A stretch of DNA of 64,000 nucleotides from Paenibacillus camelliae. GTDB taxonomy: Bacteria > Bacillota > Bacilli > Paenibacillales > Paenibacillaceae. Made by a program: the position numbers and the translations under genes. How positions within the stretch are numbered: the first letter of the stretch is position 1; every line of letters begins with the position of its first letter. This document shows, one piece after another, positions 26,793-35,748 of the stretch. A model generated the notes under the pieces. That model searched no databases, was not told the DNA's origin, and saw nothing but the letters and a program-made list of their open reading frames with translations. Location: the NCBI RefSeq assembly GCF_023715345.1, contig NZ_JAMBNY010000002.1:310001-374000 (forward strand), given 5' to 3'.

Positions 26793-28793
26793 TTACGACT
26801 TCGTTACAATAATTTGACCTTTTTTACTATTATAGCTCACTTTACCACCAAGCTTATCATTGACAAACCGGAGTGGAACAAATGTCGTGCCTTTAATCGA
26901 TACAGGCGGAACCTCTAATTGACTTTTCACTCCATCAACCGTTACGGTTTGACTACCTTCCGTTAGCACGATCGTTGATTTCCCTTTAATCGTAATCGAC
27001 TTGTCTTTGCTGTTCCACTTCACATCTGCACCTAACGTATTGCTGATGAAGCGCAGCGGCACAAGTGTACGGCCTTGGCTAGTATATGGCGCAACTGGAA
27101 GCTTTATTTTTCCATTTGCCGTATACACATATTTTTCATTAATATATAGTGCGTATTGATCCTTACTAAGCTTGTCAGCAGAGGTATCGACCATAATGGT
27201 ACTCTGCTTGCTAGATGCTATTCGTCCCTTTGAGTCATATACGGTAACCTTTAGCTTATGAGCACCTGGAGACAAGGTTGATGTGTCAACTTTCCATTGA
27301 TATGGATATTGCTTACTCTCAGCCACTTGTTTGCCATCAAGTGAGAAAACAACCTTACTAATGTAAGGATCGTATGTTTTTACCCATGCAATCACTTTAC
27401 TATTCGTGCCACGAACCGCTTGATCCTCAATAGGAACAACACTTTGAGCTAATACCTTCTTGGATTCAGCTAATGGAGTCACTCGACTTAGATAATATGG
27501 ATCTTTAATCATATTTTTATATGCGCCTAGTAATGAGCTGTTTTCTGTAAGACTGAAATTGTTTAAGCTGCGCTCAGCGCTATGTGAATCCGTTAATGTA
27601 TTCAGGCTAAACCAATTGATATTTTTCAATCGTGGATATTTTAATTTCGCACCATGATAAAGCATATTCATCTTTGTAATGGCAAAGTTAACCGTTGAGG
27701 TATTGCCAGCCTTACTGAAATGTGTAGCTCCATACTCACTTACCATTATCGGTTTGCGGTCAGCATACGCTTGATATACATAATCCAAGGAATCAAGCGG
27801 ATTCACATGATCAGCAGGACTCTTAACATCACCATTAAAAAACTTAACTGAATAAATGCTTAGCCCTACCCAATCGACGTAATCATCTCCTGGATAATAA
27901 TCATGAATATTATGCTTCGGGTTAGCCGCTGGAGACCACACCATTGCAACATTTGGTGCCTCTTCCTCCATAACTTTGGCAACTAGTCGGAACTTCTCAA
28001 TATAAAGCTTAGGATTCCCGCTCCACGTTACCCAGCTCCCGTTCATTTCTGAAGCAAAACGAAGAAATATAGGAACACCTGCCGCTTGTGCATCCTTAGC
28101 GAATTTTCGCAAGCTAGCATCGTCCTTTACTTCACTAAGCCCGCCCTCGGGCTGTACTGCCAAATGAATCGCACCACCCGCTGCTTTAACCTGTGACGCC
28201 CATATATGGGGGAAATTAGCTCCGTAGCGATGGTAGTTAAAATAAATCGCGTGCTGCTTTCCTGTTAATTCGTTAAAGGCTGCAAACTTTTCGCCTTTCT
28301 TAGCCTCTACTCCGCTATCTTTTTCAATAAAAGCACCAATGTACATGCCGTTATCAGGCTCAAACTTCGCTAAGCTGCCTGACTCCTGCACGACTTGCAC
28401 TTGATCCTCGATAAACAGCTCAATTTCTGTATTTAGTGCATCTGCCATAGCTAGTACTGCAAAGTATGTATTCATATCTCCACTTTTTAAGCCTAGTGCA
28501 TAATGAATATCTGCTTCAGCATAGTAAGTATCTGCAGCGTTTTGGTACTGTCCATCCTTCTCGTAGGCTTCAGCCAGCTTTCGTAAATAGCTTCCATTTT
28601 TAGTTTGCTTTACAGCTGCTTTTAATTTTACTATCGCTTCCTTATATTTACCCTTGTCCATTAGCTTGACAGCCTCTGTATAATGCTTCCAATGGTGTAC
28701 TTCCGCTGCATGAACGCTTGAATTAGGAATATACATCGCCAGTAACATGATCACAACCATCAAACTCATACATAATTTTACATTTACCTTCAT
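26793..28793 (-). CDS. Secreted GH26-like glycoside hydrolase with TPR and stalk domains
   Basis: A 666-residue protein with a signal peptide (about residues 1-29, cut after VHAA). Residues 35-110 have TPR-like repeats. A GH26-type barrel spans about 140-420, with acid/base Glu in RFASEMNGSWVTWSG and nucleophile Glu in PIMVSEYGATH; beta-mannanase or beta-glucanase activity is plausible. Then come an Ig-like domain (RGTNSKVIAWVKTYDPYISK region) and two copper-amine-oxidase-N-type stalk repeats with RTLVPLRFISNTLGADVKWN and TTFVPLRFVNDKLGGKVSYN, common in Paenibacillus surface proteins. It is monocistronic, with its own promoter (28822-28851) and terminator. Confidence 0.82.
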   Translation of the reverse strand: MKVNVKLCMSLMVVIMLLAMYIPNSSVHAAEVHHWKHYTEAVKLMDKGKYKEAIVKLKAAVKQTKNGSYLRKLAEAYEKDGQYQNAADTYYAEADIHYALGLKSGDMNTYFAVLAMADALNTEIELFIEDQVQVVQESGSLAKFEPDNGMYIGAFIEKDSGVEAKKGEKFAAFNELTGKQHAIYFNYHRYGANFPHIWASQVKAAGGAIHLAVQPEGGLSEVKDDASLRKFAKDAQAAGVPIFLRFASEMNGSWVTWSGNPKLYIEKFRLVAKVMEEEAPNVAMVWSPAANPKHNIHDYYPGDDYVDWVGLSIYSVKFFNGDVKSPADHVNPLDSLDYVYQAYADRKPIMVSEYGATHFSKAGNTSTVNFAITKMNMLYHGAKLKYPRLKNINWFSLNTLTDSHSAERSLNNFSLTENSSLLGAYKNMIKDPYYLSRVTPLAESKKVLAQSVVPIEDQAVRGTNSKVIAWVKTYDPYISKVVFSLDGKQVAESKQYPYQWKVDTSTLSPGAHKLKVTVYDSKGRIASSKQSTIMVDTSADKLSKDQYALYINEKYVYTANGKIKLPVAPYTSQGRTLVPLRFISNTLGADVKWNSKDKSITIKGKSTIVLTEGSQTVTVDGVKSQLEVPPVSIKGTTFVPLRFVNDKLGGKVSYNSKKGQIIVTKS

Positions 28794-28821
28794 GTTTTTT
28801 ATCTCCTCCCTGTAAAATTAT

Positions 28822-28851
28822 ATTATAAAGCGGAGTTTTTTTATATAACAA
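28822..28851 (-). promoter_or_regulatory. Sigma A-like promoter of the GH26-like gene
   Basis: -35 TTGTTA (28846-28851), 18 bases, -10 TATAAT (28822-28827) on the minus strand; GGGAGGAG follows ahead of the ATG at 28793. Confidence 0.6.
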
Positions 28852-28857
28852 TAAATA

Positions 28858-28887
28858 ACCCGTCTTAGCAAGCAGGCTAAGACGGGT
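28858..28887 (-). terminator. Terminator after the 28.9 kb membrane protein gene
   Basis: ACCCGTCTTAGC and GCTAAGACGGGT pair perfectly over 12 bp with a 6-base loop. An AT-rich tail follows on the minus strand without an immediate T-run. Confidence 0.65.
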
Positions 28888-28906
28888 ATCCAACATTTTA
28901 TTAGTT

Positions 28907-29362
28907 CTATACATAAGAAAAATATTGTATGATGCTCATCATGATTGCTACGCCAGCTAACGTGCCTGACACCCAAGCAATTGAACGTGTTCCCTGCCTG
29001 TAAGCTAGTACTGACAGTATTAATCCAGATAGGCCTGTCCAGAATGGCCATACAAATAAAGCAATAACAGACACGACAAGTGCGATCATACCAACATACC
29101 AGCCAATCGCAGCATTCACCTTTGTATGACGGTCACCATCATCATCATAAGTGGTGAATCGATGGCCGGACGGGGTATTCAATTCCTCATACGTTATATC
29201 CGCACCCATCTCCGTATAAATCCCGCCATGCTCAATTGGCGGCAGGGGCTGATGTTGTAACGCAATGGCATCGTTATGAGGAAACTTACCTTTGTAGGTT
29301 TCTACAGGCAGCTCACTCCGATAAATTTTATTGCCACGTGAAAAACGTTTGCCTTTACCCAT
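28907..29362 (-). CDS. Membrane protein with C-terminal helices, unknown function
   Basis: A 151-residue protein. The first 85 residues are soluble and polar (basic start MGKGKRFSRGNKIYRS, Pro-rich middle, acidic TTYDDDGDRH). Two or three membrane helices follow (about 87-108, 112-124 and 128-148), an arrangement recalling DUF4190-type proteins, though the match is by topology only. The ATG at 29362 has AGGTG upstream; the GTG at 29371 overlaps that signal. It begins 5 bases after the stop of the DUF1540 gene, so both are likely one transcript. Confidence 0.65.
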   Translation of the reverse strand: MGKGKRFSRGNKIYRSELPVETYKGKFPHNDAIALQHQPLPPIEHGGIYTEMGADITYEELNTPSGHRFTTYDDDGDRHTKVNAAIGWYVGMIALVVSVIALFVWPFWTGLSGLILSVLAYRQGTRSIAWVSGTLAGVAIMMSIIQYFSYV

Positions 29363-29367
29363 TCTAA

Positions 29368-29580
29368 TCACCTCTTAGCGACAAAGGTTAGGCAGCATGT
29401 TTCTGCTGATTGCTTCGCAACATCCTTATGCTCAGACTCAATTAGCTCGGTAGAAAATTCTTCATTCGTGTTGATTTTTGAGTGCGCATCAATTTCAATC
29501 TTAATCTCATCGGCAAAGCATCGATTATTTTCTCCCCAAAAAGAGCAATTGGACACAGTACAAGCTACGCCTTTAGGCAT
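29368..29580 (-). CDS. DUF1540 cysteine-rich small protein
   Basis: A 70-residue protein with the DUF1540 pattern: CTVSNCSFWGENNRC followed by ADEIKIEI, and CC near the C-terminus, giving five cysteines. The family is common in Firmicutes and probably binds metal, but its role is unknown. The Shine-Dalgarno GGAGGTGA (29587-29594) lies 6 bases from the ATG and is entirely inside the 3' arm of the terminator hairpin of the preceding gene, so initiation on the full-length transcript may be inhibited. Confidence 0.8.
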   Translation of the reverse strand: MPKGVACTVSNCSFWGENNRCFADEIKIEIDAHSKINTNEEFSTELIESEHKDVAKQSAETCCLTFVAKR

Positions 29581-29623
29581 AAAAAATCACCTCCATCAAC
29601 AGTTTGCCCTGTAGATGAGGTGA
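29581..29623 (-). terminator. Terminator hairpin overlapping the DUF1540 ribosome binding site
   Basis: On the minus strand TCACCTCATCTACAG pairs with CTGTTGATGGAGGTGA (stem 29587-29623 with one mismatch and one unpaired base), followed by six T residues and then directly ATG. The last arm contains the GGAGGTGA ribosome binding site. It can end the DUF3907 transcript and also mask initiation of the next gene. Confidence 0.8.
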
Positions 29624-29633
29624 CTTATTCTCG

Positions 29634-30134
29634 TTATTTTTTTCCCATCATACGACGCTGGGTCATATAGTCACTTTCGTAATATGCAAGCTCGTCTCGA
29701 AGCTCTTCGTAATACTTGGTAACGCTCATTACAACATTTCTTGCCTCTCGTTTCGGCTTATAACGAAAGCGAATCGCATCTTGACCTGTATAAGCGTAAC
29801 GACCATCCTCAGAATAGCATTCATTTTTAGGATAAAAGAAAGCGTTAACACCGTTATGATACACCTCATAAAGAGCACGCTCTGCAAAGTCTACGTCAAA
29901 ATTCGGTCTTCTTAGAAGAACACCAAGCTTCTCATAAGAAACTTCAGAAAAAACGAGCAAATGACGAAGATCAGCCAAAAAGCCTCTATAAAACTGCTCC
30001 TCTTCCTCTTTTTTGTCCTCACTTACAAGATGCTCTAATGCGTGCGTATTTAAGAAGTTTTCTAAAATCGCTATCGCATCTTTTAGCTTCTCACGTGTCG
30101 ATTCACTAAGCGACTTCACATTAGTCGATGGCAT
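29634..30134 (-). CDS. ypuI: DUF3907 protein (YpuI-like)
   Basis: A 166-residue, mainly helical soluble protein matching the DUF3907 family (B. subtilis YpuI). Family-typical segments are LADLRHLLVFSEVSYE, ALYEVYHNGVNAFFYPKNEC, YAYTGQDAIRF and ELRDELAYYESDY. Function is unknown. AAGGGG lies 8-10 bases before the ATG at 30134; the TTG at 30161 lies ahead of that Shine-Dalgarno and is less likely. It is divergent from the protease gene. Confidence 0.82.
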   Translation of the reverse strand: MPSTNVKSLSESTREKLKDAIAILENFLNTHALEHLVSEDKKEEEEQFYRGFLADLRHLLVFSEVSYEKLGVLLRRPNFDVDFAERALYEVYHNGVNAFFYPKNECYSEDGRYAYTGQDAIRFRYKPKREARNVVMSVTKYYEELRDELAYYESDYMTQRRMMGKK

Positions 30135-30279
30135 GTCGGTAGATCCCCTTTCATTTTCCAAACGAAAAAAAACTATAACATTTACATCGTAACATAAAAG
30201 TGTATAAAACGGTACTATTTCAGGCTCGAACTGTATATTTTACGACCTTTTACGAAAAAGTAAAAGAAAAGGAGTGGTG

Positions 30280-32151
30280 ATGATCATGAAGAAAAAATGG
30301 CTGATACCGATCGTTGCAGCAGCTGCTATATTTTTAGTGTTGCAGCTATATCAGTCGAATTCAAACAACAATACAGAAACACCGGAAATCGCGGAGCTGT
30401 CGCAGCAGCAACAGCAGCAAGCATCCATTCACGAACAATTAAGCAATAACCTAGAAGAGAAGCAAAAGCTAAGTATTTTGCAGAAGGATATGAACAATAG
30501 CGACTTACTTGTTCTTAGTGAAATTGAAGCCGATTTAGATAAACTCATCTCGTTAACGGACGCTAAGCAAGCGAAGCAACAAATCGCTATGCTGCAGGAA
30601 GAACATCCTCATTATGTGTACGTAAAATGGGAACGAGATAAAGCTAAAATTCAGCTTGGTAATTTCCCTGGCTCTGACTCTGATGAAGCGAAGTCATACT
30701 TTAAGGATGCTGAGCGCTTTTTTATTCCTGGTGACCGTTATAGCTCTAAGCTGTATTACGGCAAAGATCATCATCAGTATCGTGTCCTTGCTCGAGTGGG
30801 AGACGAAGTTAAGCTTACTGCGGTCGTCAAAGCCTCCATTATCCCGCAGGTCGAAGACCATCAACGTAAAAACCTTCGTCTTGTGCCTTACCCAGCTGAA
30901 GGAACAATGAAGGTTGAATCGGTGAAACCTAACTCTACCGTAGATACTACCGTTATCACTGGAGAGGATAATGGAAACGTAAGTCACTATTACGAAAAAG
31001 AGGTTGTCGTTAAATTTAACTCTACGTTAACGGATGACCAGATCAAAAAACTAAAACAAGAAACGCATTGTATTCGCGCTGAAAAAATAGGCGAAACCTA
31101 TATTTTAACGTCAGACAAGCTTTCAACAGAGGAGCTAATTGCTTACTTAAAAGAAAATTGGCCCGTTTCATTTGTAGAGCCTCACTATATTTACTTGACC
31201 AATGAAGAAACAACGGCAACCTTTATACCTAATGATTCACTGTTCTCCCGTTATCAATGGAACATTACCAATATTCATGCTGAGACAGGCTGGAACATTA
31301 GCCGAGGCAGCGAGGATGTCATTATAGCCGTATTAGACTCAGGCGTTCAGTCCAATCATCCTGATCTAAGTGCAAGACTTCTTGCGGGCTATAACGTGAA
31401 TGATGGGTCAACCAACGCAGCAGACGAACTAGGTCATGGTACACATGTGGCCGGAATTATTGGAGCTTCAGTAGACAATCAGGAGGGAATTGCTGGAGTT
31501 ACTTGGTACAACTCTGTATTGCCAGTTAAAGTACTGAACAGCTCAGGTGCAGGTTCCACATATAGCGTAGCGCAAGGAATTATATGGGCAACAGATCAAG
31601 GTGCCAAAGTCATTAACATGAGCCTTGGTAACTATGCTTCAGGTGATTTCCTGCACGAAGCCATCAAATACGCCTATGAACGTGATGTTGTTTTAGTTGC
31701 AGCAACGGGTAATGATAACACCAATCGTCCAGGATATCCTGCAGCCTATCCAGAAGTTTTTGCCGTTGGAGCAACAACAAGCGGGAAACAGCGCGCAGCG
31801 TTTTCCAACTATGGAGATTATGTTGATGTCGTAGCACCAGGCGATTCAATTGCGAGTACCTATATTGGGGGACAATATGCTGCCCTATCCGGTACTTCAA
31901 TGGCTTCACCACACGTTGCAGCCTTAGCAGGGCTTATTCGTTCTGTTAATCCTTCGCTTACGAATACGGAAGTAATGGATATTATGAGGCAAACAGCAAC
32001 TGATCTTGGTGATCCTGGTTACGATCAATACTATGGCTATGGCGAAATCGATGTGCAGAAGGCTTTAAATACAGCTGCGAGCTATGCAGGCACGCTGCAG
32101 ACCTATCCAAAAACAGTCAAGAACAAGCTTGATCAATTGATTAATGATTGA
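30280..32151 (+). CDS. Subtilisin-like serine protease (S8), membrane-anchored
   Basis: A 623-residue protease. The basic start and hydrophobic stretch AAAAIFLVLQLY form a signal anchor; no clear cleavage site follows, so it may stay tethered. Residues 40-230 are a Gln/Glu-rich coil followed by an uncharacterised domain. An inhibitor-I9-like propeptide (YYEKEVVVKFNSTLTDDQIK to VEPHYIY) precedes the catalytic domain. The triad is Asp in VLDSGVQ, His in GHGTHVAG and Ser in GTSMASPH. The start 30280 is preferred because AAGGAG is 5 bases upstream; GTG 30274 and ATG 30286 are alternatives. It has its own terminator. Confidence 0.9.
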   Translation: MIMKKKWLIPIVAAAAIFLVLQLYQSNSNNNTETPEIAELSQQQQQQASIHEQLSNNLEEKQKLSILQKDMNNSDLLVLSEIEADLDKLISLTDAKQAKQQIAMLQEEHPHYVYVKWERDKAKIQLGNFPGSDSDEAKSYFKDAERFFIPGDRYSSKLYYGKDHHQYRVLARVGDEVKLTAVVKASIIPQVEDHQRKNLRLVPYPAEGTMKVESVKPNSTVDTTVITGEDNGNVSHYYEKEVVVKFNSTLTDDQIKKLKQETHCIRAEKIGETYILTSDKLSTEELIAYLKENWPVSFVEPHYIYLTNEETTATFIPNDSLFSRYQWNITNIHAETGWNISRGSEDVIIAVLDSGVQSNHPDLSARLLAGYNVNDGSTNAADELGHGTHVAGIIGASVDNQEGIAGVTWYNSVLPVKVLNSSGAGSTYSVAQGIIWATDQGAKVINMSLGNYASGDFLHEAIKYAYERDVVLVAATGNDNTNRPGYPAAYPEVFAVGATTSGKQRAAFSNYGDYVDVVAPGDSIASTYIGGQYAALSGTSMASPHVAALAGLIRSVNPSLTNTEVMDIMRQTATDLGDPGYDQYYGYGEIDVQKALNTAASYAGTLQTYPKTVKNKLDQLIND

Positions 32152-32194
32152 TCATGTACTACTCACGTAATATGTGAATGGCTTAGCTATATTG

Positions 32195-32239
32195 AAAAAA
32201 TCGTCCCAAAGCCTTTAATGCGCATGGGACGATTTTTTT
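32195..32239. terminator. Bidirectional terminator between the protease and EamA genes
   Basis: ATCGTCCCA and TGGGACGAT pair around a 16-base loop, with AAAAAA before and TTTTTTT after, so it works for both convergent genes. Confidence 0.85.
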
Positions 32240-32274
32240 GCATTGATTAGCTATTACTGCTTAACATTTAATAA

Positions 32275-33156
32275 TCATTCGCTGCGCACTTTGATGTTTC
32301 GCTGGAAAGTGGACAGCACGACACCACCGATAATGAGCAAGGATCCCATTAGTTCAACTTTTGTCACGGGCTTGTACAGCAGTATTAATCCCATAAGCAT
32401 AGCTACAAAAGGCTCTAAATTAGATAAGATCGACGCTTTTGACGCATCCACATAACGTATATTCTGATTCCATATAAGCGCAGAAATCCCATGCACAACA
32501 ATCGCTGTTACAATTAGAAAAGTCCAATCAGATAGATCCGTACTGACTCGGATCGGATGATCTAGTACAGCTATGAATGGTACTCCTACTGCAAAGCCAA
32601 TAATATTCGAATACAATGTAATCGTTAGGGGACTCACTCTTTTGGAAAGCACTCGTGTCATTATAATCATGATCGCGAATGTTACCATTGTGACAACGAT
32701 CCACAAGAGTCCACTATCAACAGCTATAGCTACAAATTCCCCTTTAGTTACTACGAAATAAATTCCTACAATTGCGATCACTGAGCCGATCAACATTCGA
32801 ATCGTAAATTTCTCCTTTAAAAATAAAGCAGCTAACACTCCCGCTAGTATAGGGGTTGTTGCTAGTATTAATGCAGCGGTAGTCGGATCAGCAGTTTGTA
32901 AGCCTGCGAAAAAGGACCATTGATTAATAAACACACCGACTACACCGAGTACAAATAGCAGCATCAAGTCTATTTTGTTGACTCGTCTAAACTCCTTCTT
33001 AATAGCAGCTAATCCAACTAAAAACAGAACGATAAAAAAAAGTCTCAACTCTGTTAGCATCGTTGGAGAGAAATATTGAATTAACATTTTTCCAAATACA
33101 AAATTACTCCCCCAGATTACAACGCATAAAGTGAGCCATGAATAAGCTTTAATCAT
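32275..33156 (-). CDS. EamA/DMT-family transporter
   Basis: A 293-residue membrane protein with ten predicted helices in two EamA repeats, each beginning with a family-like segment (WLTLCVVIWGSNFVFGK and LWIVVTMVTFAIMIIMTR). Such proteins usually export metabolites or amino acids; the substrate cannot be told. The start is probably ATG 33156 with AGGAG 11 bases upstream; TTG 33177 lies before that signal. It is monocistronic. Confidence 0.85.
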   Translation of the reverse strand: MIKAYSWLTLCVVIWGSNFVFGKMLIQYFSPTMLTELRLFFIVLFLVGLAAIKKEFRRVNKIDLMLLFVLGVVGVFINQWSFFAGLQTADPTTAALILATTPILAGVLAALFLKEKFTIRMLIGSVIAIVGIYFVVTKGEFVAIAVDSGLLWIVVTMVTFAIMIIMTRVLSKRVSPLTITLYSNIIGFAVGVPFIAVLDHPIRVSTDLSDWTFLIVTAIVVHGISALIWNQNIRYVDASKASILSNLEPFVAMLMGLILLYKPVTKVELMGSLLIIGGVVLSTFQRNIKVRSE

Positions 33157-33246
33157 ATAATCAACCACTCCTAACAAGATCGCGCTAAAATTTCTTTTTG
33201 GATTTTTCGGTCAAAGTTTATACTCTGCTTACTATATCCACGCACG

Positions 33247-33290
33247 TAAAAAAACCTGCATTTGCGCATGTTACATAGCGCAAATGCAGG
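33247..33290 (-). terminator. Terminator downstream of rnpB
   Basis: CCTGCATTTGCGC (33255-33267) and GCGCAAATGCAGG (33278-33290) form a perfect 13-bp stem followed on the minus strand by eight T residues. It lies about 90 bases past the RNase P RNA 3' end, so a 3' trailer must be trimmed. Confidence 0.85.
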
Positions 33291-33382
33291 CTATTCATTG
33301 CACAGATGCATATCAACATCTACAACTGACATTGCTTGTAGATATCGTTGCATCCATTCGTATCATCAATCAATGCTCGTTA

Positions 33383-33783
33383 GGAAAGCTTGCCATAAGC
33401 CGGGTTCTGTACTCGTAGTGGTCATAGCGGGAACGACCCTCCCACGATGAGCGACAATCATCTATCTAGGCTACATATTGCTACGTAGCTCAAGCAACTC
33501 ACCCGAACACGCCTCAGGCTAAGGCTGCAGCATAAGCTGCTGTGTTCTCTCGGTTTTGCTCCAGATGGGGTTTACCAGGAACACAGTCACCTGTGCTCCT
33601 CGTGGTCTCTTACACCACGGTTCCACCCTTACCTGTGCTGATTACTCAGCCATCGGCGGTCCATTTCTGTGGCACTATCCTTCGGCTCGCGCCGACTGGA
33701 CGTTATCCAGCATCCTGCCTTGTGGAGCCCGGACTTTCCTCTCGCAGCATCTAGGCTGCCAGCGATTGTCTGTCAAACTTTCC
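33383..33783 (-). ncRNA. rnpB: RNase P RNA, type-A-like
   Basis: The catalytic RNA that removes tRNA 5' leaders. Universal segments are present in order on the minus strand: GAGGAAAGTCCGGGCTCC, AGGGTGGAACCGTGG, GTGTAAGAGACCACG, CTGGTAAACCCC, GGAGCAAAACCGA, GCTTGAGC and CAGAACCCGGCTTAT. The ends GGAAAGTTTG and CAAGCTTTCC pair as helix P1, giving about 401 nt. The order with P13/P14-like helices resembles E. coli M1 RNA (type A) more than the type B of B. subtilis. The promoter lies at 33796-33824. Confidence 0.95.
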
Positions 33784-33795
33784 AATGCACATAAC

Positions 33796-33824
33796 AGTAT
33801 ATCGAGTTTTAACAAAGAACTCAA
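33796..33824 (-). promoter_or_regulatory. Sigma A promoter of rnpB
   Basis: -35 TTGAGT (33819-33824), 17 bases, -10 TATACT (33796-33801) on the minus strand. The predicted start about 7 bases on agrees with the P1-defined 5' end near 33783-33789. Confidence 0.75.
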
Positions 33825-33880
33825 GAGCAAATCATTCCCATGATCGTGGCTGGTGCAAAATTTATCTATTTACAACCCGC

Positions 33881-34999
33881 TTATAAAAATTGAAATGGGT
33901 CTGTATTGATCGTGGAAGCGATAATTTCTACCTTTGCTTTTTCGGCATCACATTTCGCAGTCAACCAAGCCTGAACGCCTTGTATCATTACCTTTTCAAT
34001 ATGATGACCAGGGTCAATGATGCTTATGCCATCTGCGAGCGCATCCTGTGCTGTATGAAAATCTATATCACCTGTAATGAGAACATCTGCACCTGCAAAT
34101 TTAGCAGATTTCACATATTTTGCACCCATCCCGCCAAGCACAGCAATTTTTTTAATCGGCTTATCAAGTTCCCCTACAACACGCAGTGCTGGGACGCTGT
34201 ACGCCTGTTTTAGCTGCTCTGCGAGCTCACCTAGTGTTGTTGACTCTATTAAGCGTCCAACCCTTCCTAGCCCGTACACCTTGCCTTGCTGCTGAAGAGG
34301 GATAAGATCGTATGCGACTTCCTCGTAAGGATGTGCTTTAATGATGCTGCTCACAACCTTACGCTGTACACTTGCCGGTACGATGCACTCAAAGCGAATC
34401 TCCTGCTCTCTGTGCACCTTATTCACTTCACCGACATACGGATTGGCACCCTCCTCAGCCATAAATGTGCCCGTGCCTGAGCTTTGGAAGCTGCAGTGAC
34501 TGTAATTTCCAATATGACCTGCACCAGCACGCCACGCTGCTTGTTCCACTGCTGTGAGTGATTGCTCCGGGACATATACAACCAGCTTGCTCAGCTTATC
34601 AATATAGACGGCTTCTAGCGGTTTTCTCTCTTGCTCCATCCCTGCCAGATCTGCAAGAAGATCGTTCACACCTCCAACAGCCACATCCAAGTTAGTATGT
34701 GAAATATAGACCGCGATATCATGCTTAATCAGCTGCTCATACAGTTTTCCAGCTGGAGTAGAAACATCAATACTGCCTATGGGCCGAAATATAATTGCGT
34801 GATGTGCAATAATGAGATCGACCTTCTTGTCGATCGCCTCTTGTACGACCTCAAGCGTCACATCCAACGTAACAAGTACACGCTCCACCATCTTATTCAA
34901 GGTGCCCAGCTGTAAACCGATACGATCGTGTTCTACCGCATAGTGCTTAGGGGCAAGCTGCTCCATATACTGAATTAATGTCTGTCCGTGTATAGCCAC
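33881..34999 (-). CDS. yqfO: Nif3-like dinuclear metal center protein (YqfO)
   Basis: A 372-residue Nif3-family protein; homologues bind two metal ions and are annotated as GTP cyclohydrolase 1 type 2-like, but the role in Bacillales is not settled. Metal ligands are in IAHHAIIFRP, GDIDFHTAQ and DPGHHIEK. A PII-like insert occupies about residues 125-230. It begins at GTG 34999, with GGGAGG 7 bases upstream, and overlaps the end of trmK by 25 bases, so the two are coupled. This trmK-yqfO pair is conserved in Bacillales. Confidence 0.92.
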   Translation of the reverse strand: MAIHGQTLIQYMEQLAPKHYAVEHDRIGLQLGTLNKMVERVLVTLDVTLEVVQEAIDKKVDLIIAHHAIIFRPIGSIDVSTPAGKLYEQLIKHDIAVYISHTNLDVAVGGVNDLLADLAGMEQERKPLEAVYIDKLSKLVVYVPEQSLTAVEQAAWRAGAGHIGNYSHCSFQSSGTGTFMAEEGANPYVGEVNKVHREQEIRFECIVPASVQRKVVSSIIKAHPYEEVAYDLIPLQQQGKVYGLGRVGRLIESTTLGELAEQLKQAYSVPALRVVGELDKPIKKIAVLGGMGAKYVKSAKFAGADVLITGDIDFHTAQDALADGISIIDPGHHIEKVMIQGVQAWLTAKCDAEKAKVEIIASTINTDPFQFL

Positions 35000-35748
35000 T
35001 TTAGAACCTCCCTAATGAGCTGTTGATCCTGCTTTACAGCAGCAAGCTTTGCTTTGGTTTGACTTAGCTCAGATTGAGAAAGCGAAGCGATAATATAATC
35101 GAGCTTCTCTATTTCAGCTAGCCATTTTTTATGCAATATATCCCCTTGCTTTTTAAGGAGATATGGTCCCATTCGCAACGCTAATGCTTCTCTTATCGGT
35201 TCTGCATAAGGAAACGAAAGCTCGTCTACTGAAAACAGCTGCTTGTTCCATTCCTTCGCTCCAGCAATTTTTTTTGCATGGAGAACCTCGTAAATTTTCC
35301 CATCCTCTTCAAGAATGGTCTCGTCCATTAGTGCCCAATCATGCTCGGTCAGCCATGCTCGTACAGCATCCTCACCAACATTAGGCTGCAGCACCAGCTC
35401 CGTAACTCCCTCAAGCTTGCCTTGTTTATATCCCTCTTCGAGAATTGTAGAAATGAGTGCACCACCCATTCCGCATATCGTAATGCTGTCAACCTCATGT
35501 GGAGCAATAACCTCAAGACCGTTGCCACGTCGCGCTTCGATCGTACTTGACAGATTGGCATGCGCAATCTGCTTTGTTGCTGCTTGCCAAGGTCCTTCGT
35601 TTAGTTCGCCTGCAATAGCAAACGGACAAATTTTCTGTTGAACGAGATAAACAGGAAGCATGGCATGGTCTGAGCCAATGTCAGCCACACGATGTCCTGT
35701 TGATATGTAATGAGCTACAGTTTGTAAACGTTGTGAAAGCTGAATCAT
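34975..35748 (-). CDS. trmK: TrmK, tRNA (adenine22-N1)-methyltransferase
   Basis: Methylates A22 of tRNA. The SAM-binding motif VADIGSDHAMLPVYL is near residue 24, with SITICGMGGALI and LQPNVGEDAVR downstream; the C-terminal 80 residues form a helical coiled coil. The frame is open well upstream, but the ATG at 35748 overlaps the stop of the preceding membrane gene as TAATG, which is the likely reinitiation start, giving 257 residues. Confidence 0.93.
   Translation of the reverse strand: MIQLSQRLQTVAHYISTGHRVADIGSDHAMLPVYLVQQKICPFAIAGELNEGPWQAATKQIAHANLSSTIEARRGNGLEVIAPHEVDSITICGMGGALISTILEEGYKQGKLEGVTELVLQPNVGEDAVRAWLTEHDWALMDETILEEDGKIYEVLHAKKIAGAKEWNKQLFSVDELSFPYAEPIREALALRMGPYLLKKQGDILHKKWLAEIEKLDYIIASLSQSELSQTKAKLAAVKQDQQLIREVLKWLYTDRH

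Noticed and set aside
33262..33843. Three open frames on the plus strand
   Set aside because: They run antisense through the RNase P RNA gene and its terminator.
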